NCBI GenBank assembly: GCA_027077795.1
Contig: JALWTT010000015.1
Coordinates: forward strand, 311,441 to 375,440
Length of the DNA: 64,000 nt
Origin: Thermotogaceae bacterium
Lineage (GTDB): Bacteria > Thermotogota > Thermotogae > Thermotogales > Thermotogaceae
Direction: 5' to 3'
Every line of letters begins with the position of its first letter. Position 1 is the stretch's first letter. The position numbers and the translations under genes are program-made. Below, in pieces: positions 8,374 to 17,483 of the stretch. The notes beneath the pieces are model-generated. The model saw only the letters and a list, made by a program, of their open reading frames with translations, ran no database searches and had not been told where the DNA came from.

Positions 8374-10215
8374 ATGAGTGAGGAGCGAAGCAGTCTCAAA
8401 GATTTTATATCTAAGAAAATGATCACAATAGTCGTAATTCTAGGCCTATCAATGTTAGCTTTTGTGGTGACGACGAGCTCCTTCTTATCGTACAATATGA
8501 CCGGAAGGAGCTCTGCTATTATTGAAGATCTTGTGAAAGTGAGCATCACAGCTTACCTCAAGTCCATCGGTGGTTATGAAAGAACGATAGAGGACAGAAT
8601 TAAGCCCACTCTTCTGGAGATGCCAAAGCTCTACAATGAGAACCGCTCAAAAATAGCCAGTGCTGTTTCAAGCCTTAAGATCACCCTGGGTGGTGAGAAA
8701 GCACTCGGATGCGATGTCTCAGTTGTCGATCTGAACGGCAGGGTTTTGTTCACCACATCTTCTGATGGAGTGCACCTTGATGCCCTCACTCTCAGTATCT
8801 TGAGAAGACTGAGGCCAGGGGAAATCGTGTTCGAAAGGATGGAAGAGATCACCGAATATCATGGAAAAGAAGCTTTCATTAAGAGAGGATATGTGAGGAT
8901 TTCCAAAGATGAGATAGGCATTCTCAGTGTCTTTGTCAACTGGAGTGGGATGAGAACACTGGTGAAGTCCATTTTGAACATACCGAAGAGATACGACTTC
9001 ATCGATAAAATAGGCGTCTATGAGTACGACCTCGAGCCATTTGGAAAAGATTTCCCGGAGCTTTCTGGGGAGGAGAGAAAGCTGGCAATGGAGGTGCTAA
9101 AGAGTGGGAAGATGGCTTTTGACAGAAAATTGACCAGGATAACCTACGCGGATGTCATAAACATCCCGGCGAGGGAAGGAACATTCTCAAAGCCGATCAT
9201 TATAATTGAGAAGACGAATTTCAAGTTGGTCAAGAATTACCTTTGGTTTGTATCCGCAATGCTTCTTGGTTTCACGGCTTTGGGAGTTGCTTTATCTGGA
9301 GTATTCGTCAGGAGGATCGTCTCGAAGATTGATGGGGATATCAACAGTCTCATAATGATGGTGAGGAAGTTCAGGGATGAAAAAATATTCCTTCCGTCCG
9401 ACAGGTTGGAATCCTCGGAAATCAAAGAGTTCAGGGAGCTCTTCTTCCATTTCTACGAGATGACACAGGATATAACTGCCTATGTGGAAATGCTTGAATC
9501 CTCTGAGCAGGAGCTGGAGAAAGCTTACCAAGATGTTGAGAAATCTTACAATGATTTGGAAAAAGCACATTTGATGTTTGCTCAGGAACTGTCGATGATA
9601 GCCGAAGGCTACGATGAGGAGACGGGAAATCACATATACAGGGTGGGGAAGCTGGCCGCTTTTATAGCGGAGAAGTTGGGACTTGGTGAGGCATTCTCAA
9701 ACGAGATAGAGTATTACGCTAGATTGCACGACATAGGGAAACTCTTGATCCCTCATGAAATACTCAGGAAGCCTGGAAAGCTGACGGAGGAGGAGTTTGA
9801 AATCATGAAAAAGCACACCCTGTACGGTGAAATTCTCCTCCGGGATTTGGAGAGGTTCGAGATGGCCAGGAATATAGTGTTGTATCACCACGAGAAGTAC
9901 AACGGAGGGGGGTATCCTTTCGGACTCAAAGGAGAAGAAATACCGATAGAGGCTAGAATAGTAGCAATAGTTGATGTGTACGATGCATTGAGGTCAAGAA
10001 GGCCATACAAAAGAGAGATGAGTCATGAAGAAGCGGTTAAAGTGATCACTCACGGCGACAGTAAAACACATCCAGAGGATTTTGACCCAGAGATACTCAG
10101 AGTTTTCACACAATTCAGTGAAAAGATCAAAGAGCTCTGGGAAGAAACGAATCGTCTTGAAAGTGATCTCAGCGAAAGGCTGAGAGAGATCTCAAGGATA
10201 CTAAGAAAGAGTTGA
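8374..10215 (+). CDS. Membrane-anchored HD-GYP domain protein (putative c-di-GMP phosphodiesterase)
   Basis: A 613-residue sensor. It has a membrane span at about residues 16-36, an extracytoplasmic sensing region to about 287, a second span at about 288-308, a linker and short coiled coil (SEQELEKAYQDVEKSYNDLE), then an HD-GYP domain from about 400 to 575. The HD part shows GNHIYRVGKLAAF and RLHDIGKLLIP, and the GYP part shows YHHEKYNGGGYPFGLKGEEIP. All expected metal-binding His/Asp residues and the GYP triplet are present, so hydrolysis of cyclic di-GMP is likely. The start is uncertain because no ribosome-binding site precedes it. It converges on the chemotaxis receptor gene and their ends overlap by 15 bp. 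Confidence 0.88.
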   Translation: MSEERSSLKDFISKKMITIVVILGLSMLAFVVTTSSFLSYNMTGRSSAIIEDLVKVSITAYLKSIGGYERTIEDRIKPTLLEMPKLYNENRSKIASAVSSLKITLGGEKALGCDVSVVDLNGRVLFTTSSDGVHLDALTLSILRRLRPGEIVFERMEEITEYHGKEAFIKRGYVRISKDEIGILSVFVNWSGMRTLVKSILNIPKRYDFIDKIGVYEYDLEPFGKDFPELSGEERKLAMEVLKSGKMAFDRKLTRITYADVINIPAREGTFSKPIIIIEKTNFKLVKNYLWFVSAMLLGFTALGVALSGVFVRRIVSKIDGDINSLIMMVRKFRDEKIFLPSDRLESSEIKEFRELFFHFYEMTQDITAYVEMLESSEQELEKAYQDVEKSYNDLEKAHLMFAQELSMIAEGYDEETGNHIYRVGKLAAFIAEKLGLGEAFSNEIEYYARLHDIGKLLIPHEILRKPGKLTEEEFEIMKKHTLYGEILLRDLERFEMARNIVLYHHEKYNGGGYPFGLKGEEIPIEARIVAIVDVYDALRSRRPYKREMSHEEAVKVITHGDSKTHPEDFDPEILRVFTQFSEKIKELWEETNRLESDLSERLREISRILRKS

Positions 10216-11652
10216 AGATTTCAACTCATCCACTTTGAAGAATTCCGTCTCCCTCTGAAGATCCTGAGCGAGGTTTGCAAGCTCTTGAGACGCCAGGTGA
10301 ACATCTTGAAGAGATTGGTTTATCCCATCTATTATTCCCGTTAACTCCTCGGAAAGCTCTGACGTCAAGTTCATCACATCGGTCACTTTGTTCAGATTCG
10401 CCGACATCTCCTCTGCAGTTGCACTTTGCTCTTCGGTTGCCGCGGATACATCCATCACGGAATTCCTCAAACCCACTATGGTCTCTTCGAGTTTCTCAAA
10501 CCCCTTCATGGCGTTTTTGATGACTTCTGAACTCTTCTCAACTATCTGAACGGTGTCATCGACGTATTTTCCAGTTTTGTCAACTTCACCGCTGATTGTC
10601 GAAAGTATTCCCACAATTTTATCCGAGGCACTCCGTGTCTCGCTGGCAAGTTTTCTTATCTCATCCGCAACAACTGCAAAACCCTTTCCAGCTTCCCCAG
10701 CCCTTGCAGCCTCTATGGAGGCGTTAAGTGCCAAAAGATTTGTCTGTTCGGCTATACTCTGGATAGCTTCGACTATATTCTGAATGTTTTCAGACAGTTT
10801 GCTGAGATTCTTAATGGTTTCCCTAACTTTCAAAACTTGCTCCTTTGATCTGTTGACTTCTTCCACAACATTTGACAGCTCTTCTTTGCTCTTTCTGGTG
10901 TTCTCCATCATCTCATCGCTCTTCTCAGCCATTATTTGAGAAGAGTTTGCATTTGCCTGAGTTGCGTTGGCGAATTCAAGTAATGAGGAGTTCAGAGATT
11001 CCACGTTGAACTTACTCTCTTGGGTTTGCTCATTGAGATTTCCAAATCTACTCTTGATCTCTCCCATGGTCTCGTTCAGATTGTTCAAAGTTGCAGATAG
11101 TTCTTGAGATGCGGCACTTGTTCTCTGGGAGGCCTCTTGAACCTTCGTTATTACACTCTGAAGGATGCTTCTAAGCTTGTCGAGATTTCTGGATATCTCA
11201 CCTATTTCCCCAGATGCCTCGATGGCTTCCTCCTGTATGAACAGTTCACCCTTTGATATACTGTCTATCGATCTGAGTACGGAAGCAAGGGGTTTGGTCA
11301 AGGTCCTGTCCAGGAATATTACTATTATTATAGTTGCGGCGATACCGATAGCCAGAAAAGTCCAGGATACAATGTCAAGATGCTTTTTTGAGCTGCTGAG
11401 CTGAGTGGTTTCAGTATTCAAGAGAGACTCAGCAGCGGTTGCGAGTTTCTCCAGGGAGCTCCGCTCGGGGGACTCTTTTTTCAAAGAATTAGCTATTTTT
11501 CCAAGATTGGAGGAGATCTCAGACATCCGCCCGGTTATGCTCTTTTCCACCTTTGCAATCATGTGAGCCTCGTATTCAACCACCCCGGTAAAAGCCACAA
11601 TTACAGCTAACAGCACAATCACCGAAAGAATTATTCGATGAGATACTTTCAT
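10201..11652 (-). CDS. Methyl-accepting chemotaxis protein
   Basis: A 483-residue chemoreceptor. The first span is at about 7-27, there is a short outer region of about 65 residues, the second span is at about 94-115, then a HAMP segment, and a long coiled-coil signalling domain. The highly conserved tip is visible as [20 protein letters not shown] followed by [17 protein letters not shown], which binds CheA and CheW. The outer part is too short for a Cache domain and looks like an all-helical stub, so the ligand is unknown. It starts at an ATG behind GGAGGGGAAATC and has its own promoter, divergent from the GGDEF gene. Confidence 0.92.
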   Translation of the reverse strand: MKVSHRIILSVIVLLAVIVAFTGVVEYEAHMIAKVEKSITGRMSEISSNLGKIANSLKKESPERSSLEKLATAAESLLNTETTQLSSSKKHLDIVSWTFLAIGIAATIIIVIFLDRTLTKPLASVLRSIDSISKGELFIQEEAIEASGEIGEISRNLDKLRSILQSVITKVQEASQRTSAASQELSATLNNLNETMGEIKSRFGNLNEQTQESKFNVESLNSSLLEFANATQANANSSQIMAEKSDEMMENTRKSKEELSNVVEEVNRSKEQVLKVRETIKNLSKLSENIQNIVEAIQSIAEQTNLLALNASIEAARAGEAGKGFAVVADEIRKLASETRSASDKIVGILSTISGEVDKTGKYVDDTVQIVEKSSEVIKNAMKGFEKLEETIVGLRNSVMDVSAATEEQSATAEEMSANLNKVTDVMNLTSELSEELTGIIDGINQSLQDVHLASQELANLAQDLQRETEFFKVDELKSSTLS

Positions 11653-11693
11653 GATTTCCCCTCCCTCTCTGCAGTTAAATCCTTTCTTTGTTG

Positions 11694-11721
11694 ATTATAC
11701 TCCAACACATCAAAGTGGCAA
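11694..11721 (-). promoter_or_regulatory. Promoter of the chemotaxis receptor gene
   Basis: On the minus strand TTGCCA (5 of 6 matches to the -35 consensus) and a perfect TATAAT are separated by 16 bp. They lie about 41 nt upstream of the start codon. Confidence 0.6.
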
Positions 11722-11753
11722 ATGGTTAAGTGAGCTTGTGCACTCCACGCTCG

Positions 11754-11780
11754 TTGAATCGGTGCTTGTGGTGATATAAT
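11754..11780 (+). promoter_or_regulatory. Promoter of the GGDEF gene
   Basis: TGATATAAT gives an extended -10 with a perfect TATAAT at 11775-11780. TTGAAT at 11754-11759 is a possible -35 at a short 15-bp spacing. The start codon follows 36 nt downstream. Confidence 0.55.
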
Positions 11781-11815
11781 CAAAAGGGAAATTCAGATGA
11801 TAAGAGGTTGGATAG

Positions 11816-12550
11816 ATGATATTGAGTTTGTTCCTGATCATGATTGTTGATGTTGTTGGTGCCTGGATATTCTTCCACGTTTATGAAAAAACAAGGCACT
11901 TAATTTTGGGTAAAGTAGTTTACTGCATATTTCTCGTGGGACTCCTCGTATCTTTCATCACCATAGACTTTGGAATCGCCCATGGATGTAAGTTTGTTTG
12001 GCTCTACTTCTCCGGGATAGTGTTGTCACTCCTGGGAGTTGGAGTAGTTGTAAGGCACCTCAAAATGAGTGCCATCAGGGATTATCTCACAGGTCTCCTG
12101 ACAAGGACATACTTTTTCAACGAATATCTCCCACGCGAGATGAAGAGAGCCAGAAGGTCTGGGGAACCGATAGCAGTTATATTGATGGATGTGGATAACT
12201 TCAAATTGATAAATGATTTATACGGTCATAGGAAGGGTGATGAGGTTCTCAAAAGGCTGAGCAGGGCCATTCAAAGATCCGTTAGGGGATCTGATGCGGT
12301 TGTCAGATTTGGAGGAGATGAGATACTCGTCGTCTTGCCGGACACAAGCAAGGATGGAGCAAGGGTGGTTTTAAAACGGATACTGAACAACCTGGAAGAT
12401 ATGTCCAAAAGATCACTGCCGATATCCATATCAGCTGGAGTGGCTGTTTGGGATGGAATGAAGGACTTTGATCATGTGATAGAGAAAGCGGACAAGAGGA
12501 TGTACAAGGTGAAAAGCAGCAGGGAAAAACCTAGTCGTCATCCGCTATGA
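11816..12550 (+). CDS. Membrane-anchored GGDEF diguanylate cyclase
   Basis: A 244-residue protein with three N-terminal membrane segments (about 1-20, 32-50 and 58-76) and a GGDEF domain from about 85. The active-site loop reads RFGGDEILVVLPD, a GGDEI variant that keeps the catalytic Gly-Gly-Asp-Glu. Five residues before it lies RGSD, a match to the RxxD inhibitory site that binds product c-di-GMP. DYLTGLLTRTYF is the usual entry motif, and MDVDNFKLINDLYGHRKGDEVL supplies the metal and GTP contacts. It probably makes cyclic di-GMP at the membrane, balancing the HD-GYP protein encoded 1.6 kb away. Its 3' end overlaps the convergent rnr gene by 20 bp. Confidence 0.9.
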   Translation: MILSLFLIMIVDVVGAWIFFHVYEKTRHLILGKVVYCIFLVGLLVSFITIDFGIAHGCKFVWLYFSGIVLSLLGVGVVVRHLKMSAIRDYLTGLLTRTYFFNEYLPREMKRARRSGEPIAVILMDVDNFKLINDLYGHRKGDEVLKRLSRAIQRSVRGSDAVVRFGGDEILVVLPDTSKDGARVVLKRILNNLEDMSKRSLPISISAGVAVWDGMKDFDHVIEKADKRMYKVKSSREKPSRHPL

Positions 12551-14657
12551 CAAAATCCACCTCCATTCTTACTTTATTCGCTCTGACAACCTTTGCTCTT
12601 ATCTGGTCTCCAATCTTGTAAATCTTTCCGGTATTCGAGCCTACTAAGGCGTTTATCTTGTCGTCGTAATAATAGTAATCGTCCATCGTCGATATGTGCA
12701 CCAAACCGGAAATGAGCTTCTCTGGGATTTCCACAAAGAGTCCAAATTTTGTGACATTCGTTACAACGACATCAAAGACCTCTCCAATGTGCCTCGATAT
12801 GTACTCAACCTTCTTCATATCCAGGAGATCCCACTCCGCTTCGTCTGCCACTCTCTCCCTTTTGCTACAGTGCTTCGAGATGATGGAAAGCTTCTCCGAA
12901 AGCTTTTCTGTTTCTTTCTGCGAGAAGTATCCCTTCCGTTTCAAGTATTTCCTGAGCAACCTGTGCACCACGAGATCGGGATATCTCCTTATGGGGGATG
13001 TGAAATGTGTATAAGCATAGGAAGCCAAGCCAAAATGTCCTATATTCACAGCGGAATACATCGCCCTCTTCATGGATCGAACCAGAAGTCTTTCAACGCT
13101 ACTTCTCAGAGGATGATCTCCGACCTCCTCAAGAAGCTTCTGGAGCATCCCGGGGTGTAAGTTCATCCCGAACTTCGCTTCTATTCCAAGGGCTGCGAGG
13201 TAGTTCTTGAGTTGGAGAACAACGCTTGGATCTGGTTCCTCGTGGACTCTGTAGACAAATGGAAGATCAGCGTTGTAAAAGATTTCTGCTACAGTTTCGT
13301 TCGCCTTTATCATGAATTCTTCGATGAGAACCTCGGCTTCTCCTCTTTTCCTAGGCATTATATCCACAACACTTCCGTCCTTACCTATCACCACTTTAAC
13401 TTCATCGCTTTCTATATCGATGATCGCCCCCCTTTTTCTCCTCGCCTCCCTAAGAACATGCATGAGTTCTCTAGCGGACATCAGCATCCTGGAGATATCT
13501 TCACCGATTTCCTCTCTAGCAGACTTGTCACCTTCAAACAGCCTGTTGACCAGCCCGTATGTTAGGCGCTTTTTGCTCCTTATGACACCGCTTCCAACCC
13601 AATATTTGAGGATTTTTCCGTCGGAATCTATCTCCATTTCAACACTCATGACCAGTCTATCTTCGCCTTCAACAAGTGAACACACACCGTTTGAAAGTCT
13701 GAACGGAAGCATGGGAATGACAGTGTCTATCAAATACACAGAGGTACCTCTTTTGTAAGCTTCTTCATCAAGGGCTGATCCTTCCTTGACGTAATGCGAG
13801 ACATCTGCTATGTGAACTCCTAGGACGTAATTTTCCCCTTTCTTTTCCACTGTTATGGCGTCGTCGAAGTCTTTGGCATCCTCTCCATCTATTGTGACTA
13901 TGATTTTATCTCTGAAATCCCTTCTGCTTTTGTATTCCCGGGTTGGGATCTCCAAGGGGATCTCGTTTGCCTCCTTCAGGACTTCCGGTGGAAATTCACC
14001 TGGCCATGGGAGATCATGTTTGACTATGATGCTAGGGAGATCAACTGAAGGGTCTTCAACATCTCCAAGTACTTTTTCAATCACAACTTCCGGGTTCCTT
14101 CCACGTGATGGGTACTTCACTATCTTTGCAATAACCTTTTGCCCTGGCTTTGCACCGTTGATGTTTTCCGGCGCAACGTAAAAATCTTGCAAAATCTTTG
14201 GGTCATCTGGTATGACAAATCCGAACATCCTCCTCTTTTCAAAAACACCGACGATCCTTTGGAGCTTTCTTTCGATGACTTTTACAACCTTTCCCTTGGG
14301 CAGATCTCTCCATTTCCCAACTATCTCAACGACAACTCTATCCCGGTGAAGAGCGTTCTTTGCGTTTTCAACTGGAACCGCTATTTCTTCATATTCATCT
14401 GTTATGACGAATGCCATAGTCCCACTTCTGGTAAATTCTATGGTACCAACACGGAGATTCTGATCCAGCCTTCTGTATCTACCTTTTCCATCTCTGAAGA
14501 TCTTTCCTTCTTTCTCAAGAATTTTTACCGTTTCTCTTATTTTCTTCCGATTCTCTTTGGTTCTCACGTTAAAAACCTTATATATTTCCTTGAGCACCAT
14601 GGGAGAGTAGTCTCTCGAGTAGAAGAAACTCTCGATAGTTTTCTTTCCAATTTTCAT
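12531..14657 (-). CDS. rnr: Ribonuclease R
   Basis: A 708-residue processive 3'-to-5' exoribonuclease that degrades structured RNA. The order is an N-terminal winged-helix region, cold-shock-like OB folds (about 65-200), the RNB catalytic domain beginning near 245 with DGEDAKDFDDAITV (the metal-binding Asp cluster, about 257-268), and a C-terminal S1 domain (GEVFDVVVTNVTKFGLFVEI). FTSPIRRYPDLVVHRLL is another RNB signature. It lacks the long Lys-rich tail of the E. coli enzyme. The ATG follows a GGGGGAAT site and is preceded by a terminator for the upstream cluster, so it may have separate transcription. Confidence 0.95.
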   Translation of the reverse strand: MKIGKKTIESFFYSRDYSPMVLKEIYKVFNVRTKENRKKIRETVKILEKEGKIFRDGKGRYRRLDQNLRVGTIEFTRSGTMAFVITDEYEEIAVPVENAKNALHRDRVVVEIVGKWRDLPKGKVVKVIERKLQRIVGVFEKRRMFGFVIPDDPKILQDFYVAPENINGAKPGQKVIAKIVKYPSRGRNPEVVIEKVLGDVEDPSVDLPSIIVKHDLPWPGEFPPEVLKEANEIPLEIPTREYKSRRDFRDKIIVTIDGEDAKDFDDAITVEKKGENYVLGVHIADVSHYVKEGSALDEEAYKRGTSVYLIDTVIPMLPFRLSNGVCSLVEGEDRLVMSVEMEIDSDGKILKYWVGSGVIRSKKRLTYGLVNRLFEGDKSAREEIGEDISRMLMSARELMHVLREARRKRGAIIDIESDEVKVVIGKDGSVVDIMPRKRGEAEVLIEEFMIKANETVAEIFYNADLPFVYRVHEEPDPSVVLQLKNYLAALGIEAKFGMNLHPGMLQKLLEEVGDHPLRSSVERLLVRSMKRAMYSAVNIGHFGLASYAYTHFTSPIRRYPDLVVHRLLRKYLKRKGYFSQKETEKLSEKLSIISKHCSKRERVADEAEWDLLDMKKVEYISRHIGEVFDVVVTNVTKFGLFVEIPEKLISGLVHISTMDDYYYYDDKINALVGSNTGKIYKIGDQIRAKVVRANKVRMEVDFVIADDD

Positions 14658-14671
14658 GTGATTCCCCCTTC

Positions 14672-14698
14672 AAAAATCCCGGGCGAGAGGCCCGGGAT
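14672..14698 (-). terminator. Intrinsic terminator of the rpsF-to-UVR cluster
   Basis: On the minus strand ATCCCGGGC and GCCCGGGAT form a 9-bp stem with a 5-nt loop, followed by TTTTT. It lies 8 nt past the stop of the UVR-motif gene and just upstream of rnr, so it ends the ribosomal-protein transcript. Confidence 0.85.
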
Positions 14699-14706
14699 CA
14701 GTTTTT

Positions 14707-15135
14707 TCAACTTTTTAGGATCTCTTCGAGCCTTTGTATCCTTCTTTTTATCACACTGGCCATGTGATAGTCTTCTTTTGCTATGGCCCTCTTCAGCCTG
14801 TCCTTGAGAACAACCAGTTCTCTCTTGTAAATCTCTTTCATAGATCGCCCTTCGGATTCGTTATCCCTCTCGAAAAGCATGGTCTGGACAGCCACCGGCA
14901 TAGCTATAAAAACGTTCAAATGGTTTCCATACAACTTTGGAGAGTACGACAGGATCGTGTCTTGAACCAGTTCAGAATGCTTTGCCATGAGAATTAGCCC
15001 AGGCTTGTAGATCCTCGCTCCAGTTCTTAAAACATCTCTCAGGCATTTTTTGCAATAAGAGATAGCCTTTTCCACGCCATCACAGTCGAATCTCTGTACA
15101 AAATCAGCCTCGCCTCCACACCGCTGGCATCTCAC
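14707..15135 (-). CDS. Zinc-ribbon and UVR-motif protein (McsA-like)
   Basis: A 142-residue protein. It has an N-terminal CRCGG-type pair (CQRC near residue 3) and a second pair CKKC near 28, a probable zinc ribbon, plus a C-terminal UVR motif (LKRAIAKEDYHMASVIKRRI) like those of UvrB, UvrC and McsA. The domain pattern resembles McsA, an activator of the McsB arginine kinase, but no mcsB or ctsR gene is adjacent and the middle region is different. The GTG start overlaps the end of pth by 4 nt. It is the last gene of the translation cluster. Function is unassigned. Confidence 0.7.
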   Translation of the reverse strand: MRCQRCGGEADFVQRFDCDGVEKAISYCKKCLRDVLRTGARIYKPGLILMAKHSELVQDTILSYSPKLYGNHLNVFIAMPVAVQTMLFERDNESEGRSMKEIYKRELVVLKDRLKRAIAKEDYHMASVIKRRIQRLEEILKS

Positions 15136-15695
15136 TCTACCACCTCTCTGGAGTTGAAAAGGCTCATGGCCTTTTCAATGCCATCTTCTATTATAACCAA
15201 AAGTGCCTCGTATGCCATATCAAAAACCCTGTAAAGTTTCTCAAGCTCCCTGTCTGAAAATTCCGATAGAACGTAACTGGCTAAGTCTTCGTTGTTTGGC
15301 TTCGGACCTATCCCTATCCTCATCCTTGGAAAGTCCGCGGTTTCAAGAACGGATATCACGGATTTTATCCCGTTGTGCCCTCCATCAGATCCCCCTTTTC
15401 TTATCCTGATCTTCCCCAAGGAAATGGATACGTCATCGTAAACTACCAGAATATCTGAAGTGTGTACTGAGAAGTCTCGAAGTACGTAAGGAAAAGCACT
15501 GCCAGAGAGATTCATATATGTCGATGGTTTTACCAAGATAACCTTCCCGCAACTCGAGAACATATAAAAACGCTCCCCTTGAAAAGGGGAGCAGTTCATC
15601 TTCTCCTCAACATAGTCCACAAACAAGTACCCAGTGTTATGCCTCGTAAAAACATACTGATTTCCCGGATTTCCAAGGCCGATTACTACTCTCAC
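15132..15695 (-). CDS. pth: Peptidyl-tRNA hydrolase
   Basis: A 187-residue enzyme that recycles tRNA by cleaving the ester bond of peptidyl-tRNA released by stalled ribosomes. GLGNPGNQYVFTRHNTGYLF carries the catalytic His (in RHNTG) and conserved Asn. KPSTYMNLSG, VYDDVSISLGKIRIRKGGSDGGHNGIKS and FPRMRIGIG are the other family blocks. The GTG start overlaps the stop of the L25 gene, and its own stop overlaps the UVR-motif gene, indicating tight coupling in this translation-related operon. Confidence 0.95.
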   Translation of the reverse strand: MRVVIGLGNPGNQYVFTRHNTGYLFVDYVEEKMNCSPFQGERFYMFSSCGKVILVKPSTYMNLSGSAFPYVLRDFSVHTSDILVVYDDVSISLGKIRIRKGGSDGGHNGIKSVISVLETADFPRMRIGIGPKPNNEDLASYVLSEFSDRELEKLYRVFDMAYEALLVIIEDGIEKAMSLFNSREVVE

Positions 15696-16345
15696 TCTTC
15701 CTCCTCTTTCTTACCCTTCTTGATCACTTCCGGTTCTTCTTCCTTTTCTTCCGCAGCGGCTTCCTCTTCCTTTTCTTCCTCCTCAGTTGATAAGCCTCTT
15801 GGGGCAACAACAACGAGAAGGACCTCTTCTTCATCGAGGAGAGGTTTCACGTCCTCTGGGAGTTCAAGGTCTTTAACATGCAAGCTTTCGCCGAGTCCCA
15901 CATTACTGATGTCCACTTCTATTTCTTCTATTAGCTTGTCGGGGTCTATTTCAACTGGAAGTTCTTCAACGAGTATCTCGAGGGTACCACCGCGCTCGAC
16001 ACCAATGGGTTTGCCTTCATATCTCAGCGGAATGTTGAGCCTCATCTTATGCCCTTTTGTTGGAACGTAGAAGTCTATGTGAACAACCTTGTCAGTTATC
16101 TTATCCCTTTGAACCATCTTCAGGAATACCTTGTAGCTTTTACCATCGATGACAAGATCTATTGGAGTTGTCTCCGTTATGTGATGGAATATCTTTTCAA
16201 TTGTGTTGAACCTTATTTTGATTGGGAAGGGTTTCTGATCTGGCCCATACGCCACCCCGGGAACCCATCCATTCTTTCTGAGCCTCTTCATAGGTCTTTT
16301 ACCAAATTCTTCTCTCTTTTCAGCTTCTATCTTCAGGATCTCCAC
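15692..16345 (-). CDS. rplY: 50S ribosomal protein L25, long CTC form
   Basis: A 217-residue L25/TL5/CTC protein that binds 5S rRNA. The N-terminal 5S-binding domain begins with EAEKREEFGKRPMKRLRKNG, and the C-terminal TL5-type beta domain follows from about 95 (LRYEGKPIGVERGGTLEI). The last 30 or so residues are a Glu/Lys-rich acidic tail (EEEEKEEEAAAEEKEEE), longer than in many homologues. It lies between rpsR and pth in the same transcript. Confidence 0.93.
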   Translation of the reverse strand: MEILKIEAEKREEFGKRPMKRLRKNGWVPGVAYGPDQKPFPIKIRFNTIEKIFHHITETTPIDLVIDGKSYKVFLKMVQRDKITDKVVHIDFYVPTKGHKMRLNIPLRYEGKPIGVERGGTLEILVEELPVEIDPDKLIEEIEVDISNVGLGESLHVKDLELPEDVKPLLDEEEVLLVVVAPRGLSTEEEEKEEEAAAEEKEEEPEVIKKGKKEEEE

Positions 16346-16376
16346 GCCTATCCCTCCTCAATGGAGTTTTCGGCGC

Positions 16377-16628
16377 TCACTGCTTTCTCAGGTATGGCAG
16401 AAGCGCCATTTGTCTTGCTCTTTTCACAGCAATCTTTATCATTCTCTGATGCTTCGCACAGTTTCCAGTTATTCTCCTGGGTAATATCTTCCCACTTTCA
16501 CTCATGAATTCCCTCAGGGGCTTTGTATCTTTATAATCAACGTAATCGATTTTCATTTCACACAACCTACATTTCTTTACCCTCTTCTTCCTTCTCCTTA
16601 TTGGCACGTTGGGCACCTCCCCTTTCAA
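16377..16628 (-). CDS. rpsR: 30S ribosomal protein S18
   Basis: An 83-residue small-subunit protein that pairs with S6 on the platform. [12 protein letters not shown] and the later NCAKHQRM give a CxxC...CxxH set, the zinc-binding (C+) type of S18, whereas many mesophiles have the Cys-free type. [29 protein letters not shown] is the family core. Its start overlaps the ssb stop by 4 nt, in the usual rpsF-ssb-rpsR order. Confidence 0.96.
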   Translation of the reverse strand: MKGEVPNVPIRRRKKRVKKCRLCEMKIDYVDYKDTKPLREFMSESGKILPRRITGNCAKHQRMIKIAVKRARQMALLPYLRKQ

Positions 16629-17041
16629 TAAGGTGGTTCGTCATTCTCAATATCCTCGTCGAGGATTATCTCCTCTTCTTCCTCAGCACTGAGGTTGTCT
16701 TGAGGCTTTCTGTCGAGAAGGTTCACTCTGAATGCCGAAACTTCATAACTTGTTCTAGACTCTCCAACTTCGTTTTTCCATCTGCTCATCCTCATCTCGC
16801 CTTCGACGAGAACAAGCCTGCCCTTAGTCAGGTACGTCGAGACAAAATTGACCAGCTGATCTCTGAACGCAACCACTCTGAAAAAGTCAGTCTCCTCCAC
16901 TCTTTCCCCATTTGGAGAGGTTCTAGGAGGTCTGTTAACAGCGATACGAAATGTGGCTATGGCCTTTCCAGATGGTGCATACCTCACTTCAGGATCAGCT
17001 GTGAGCCTCCCCACGAGTATAATCCTGTTAAAGCTCTGCAT
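16625..17041 (-). CDS. ssb: Single-stranded DNA-binding protein
   Basis: A 138-residue OB-fold protein that coats single-stranded DNA in replication and repair. It starts [20 protein letters not shown], and the family motif [13 protein letters not shown] follows. The acidic C-terminal tail ends in [12 protein letters not shown]-like residues, not the exact DIPF tip of E. coli. I chose the ATG at 17041, which overlaps the rpsF stop as ATGA, over a longer in-frame extension of 31 residues that has no family similarity and lies within rpsF. Confidence 0.94.
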   Translation of the reverse strand: MQSFNRIILVGRLTADPEVRYAPSGKAIATFRIAVNRPPRTSPNGERVEETDFFRVVAFRDQLVNFVSTYLTKGRLVLVEGEMRMSRWKNEVGESRTSYEVSAFRVNLLDRKPQDNLSAEEEEEIILDEDIENDEPPY

Positions 17042-17418
17042 CACTCCACCTTCTCTTCTATGATTTCCTCCTGTTGCTTGAGCTTGGCCTTCTTTTCTTT
17101 CTTCTCCAGGTCGAATCTCCGGAAGGTCTGCCACCTGATTATTTCAGGCGTAATCCTGTAGAAGTACTCAAGCTCCTGAATCTTCTGTCCATCGCACCTG
17201 AAGTAGACGATCACGTAATATCCCTCGGTGAAGTCTCCGATCTTGTAGGCAAATTTTTTCATTCCCCAAACTTCGAGACCCTTTTCACCGAGAGATTCCT
17301 CGAGCTCTCCCTCGACTCTCTCCTTTATCGTGTTGACTACTTTGTTGACTAGCTCCCCTTTTCTCTCGTCGGGAACATCAGGGGCGATGATGAACATCGA
17401 CTCGTATATCCTACTCAT
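17041..17418 (-). CDS. rpsF: 30S ribosomal protein S6
   Basis: A 125-residue small-subunit protein that binds the S18 partner and the 16S rRNA platform. RIYESMFIIAPDVPDERKGEL at the N-terminus and VWGMKKFAYKIGDFTEGYYVIVYF are the family landmarks. The C-terminus carries a charged Lys/Glu extension, as in other Thermotoga S6 proteins. It is the first gene of the transcript, with a strong upstream promoter, a leader hairpin and a GGGAGGTGAAGAT ribosome-binding site. Confidence 0.95.
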   Translation of the reverse strand: MSRIYESMFIIAPDVPDERKGELVNKVVNTIKERVEGELEESLGEKGLEVWGMKKFAYKIGDFTEGYYVIVYFRCDGQKIQELEYFYRITPEIIRWQTFRRFDLEKKEKKAKLKQQEEIIEEKVE

Positions 17419-17446
17419 ATCTTCACCTCCCTCGGACCAAATCTGG

Positions 17447-17471
17447 GTCTTCCTGACCTTGCCAGGAAGAC
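17447..17471 (-). promoter_or_regulatory. rpsF: Hairpin in the rpsF leader, candidate S6:S18 autoregulatory RNA
   Basis: GTCTTCCTG pairs with CAGGAAGAC in the 5' leader between the promoter and the S6 start. CCG triplets occur on both sides of the stem (CCGGCCC before it, TCCGAG after it, near the ribosome-binding site). Leaders bound by the S6:S18 dimer contain a CCG element in a hairpin bulge, but I cannot confirm the exact fold here. A simple stability hairpin is the alternative. Confidence 0.45.
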
Positions 17472-17483
17472 GGGCCGGATGTA

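Noticed and set aside
14139-14807. Open frame of 222 codons on the plus strand across rnr and the UVR-motif gene
   Set aside because: It is antisense to two supported genes and spans the terminator between them. Its composition is typical of a shadow frame.
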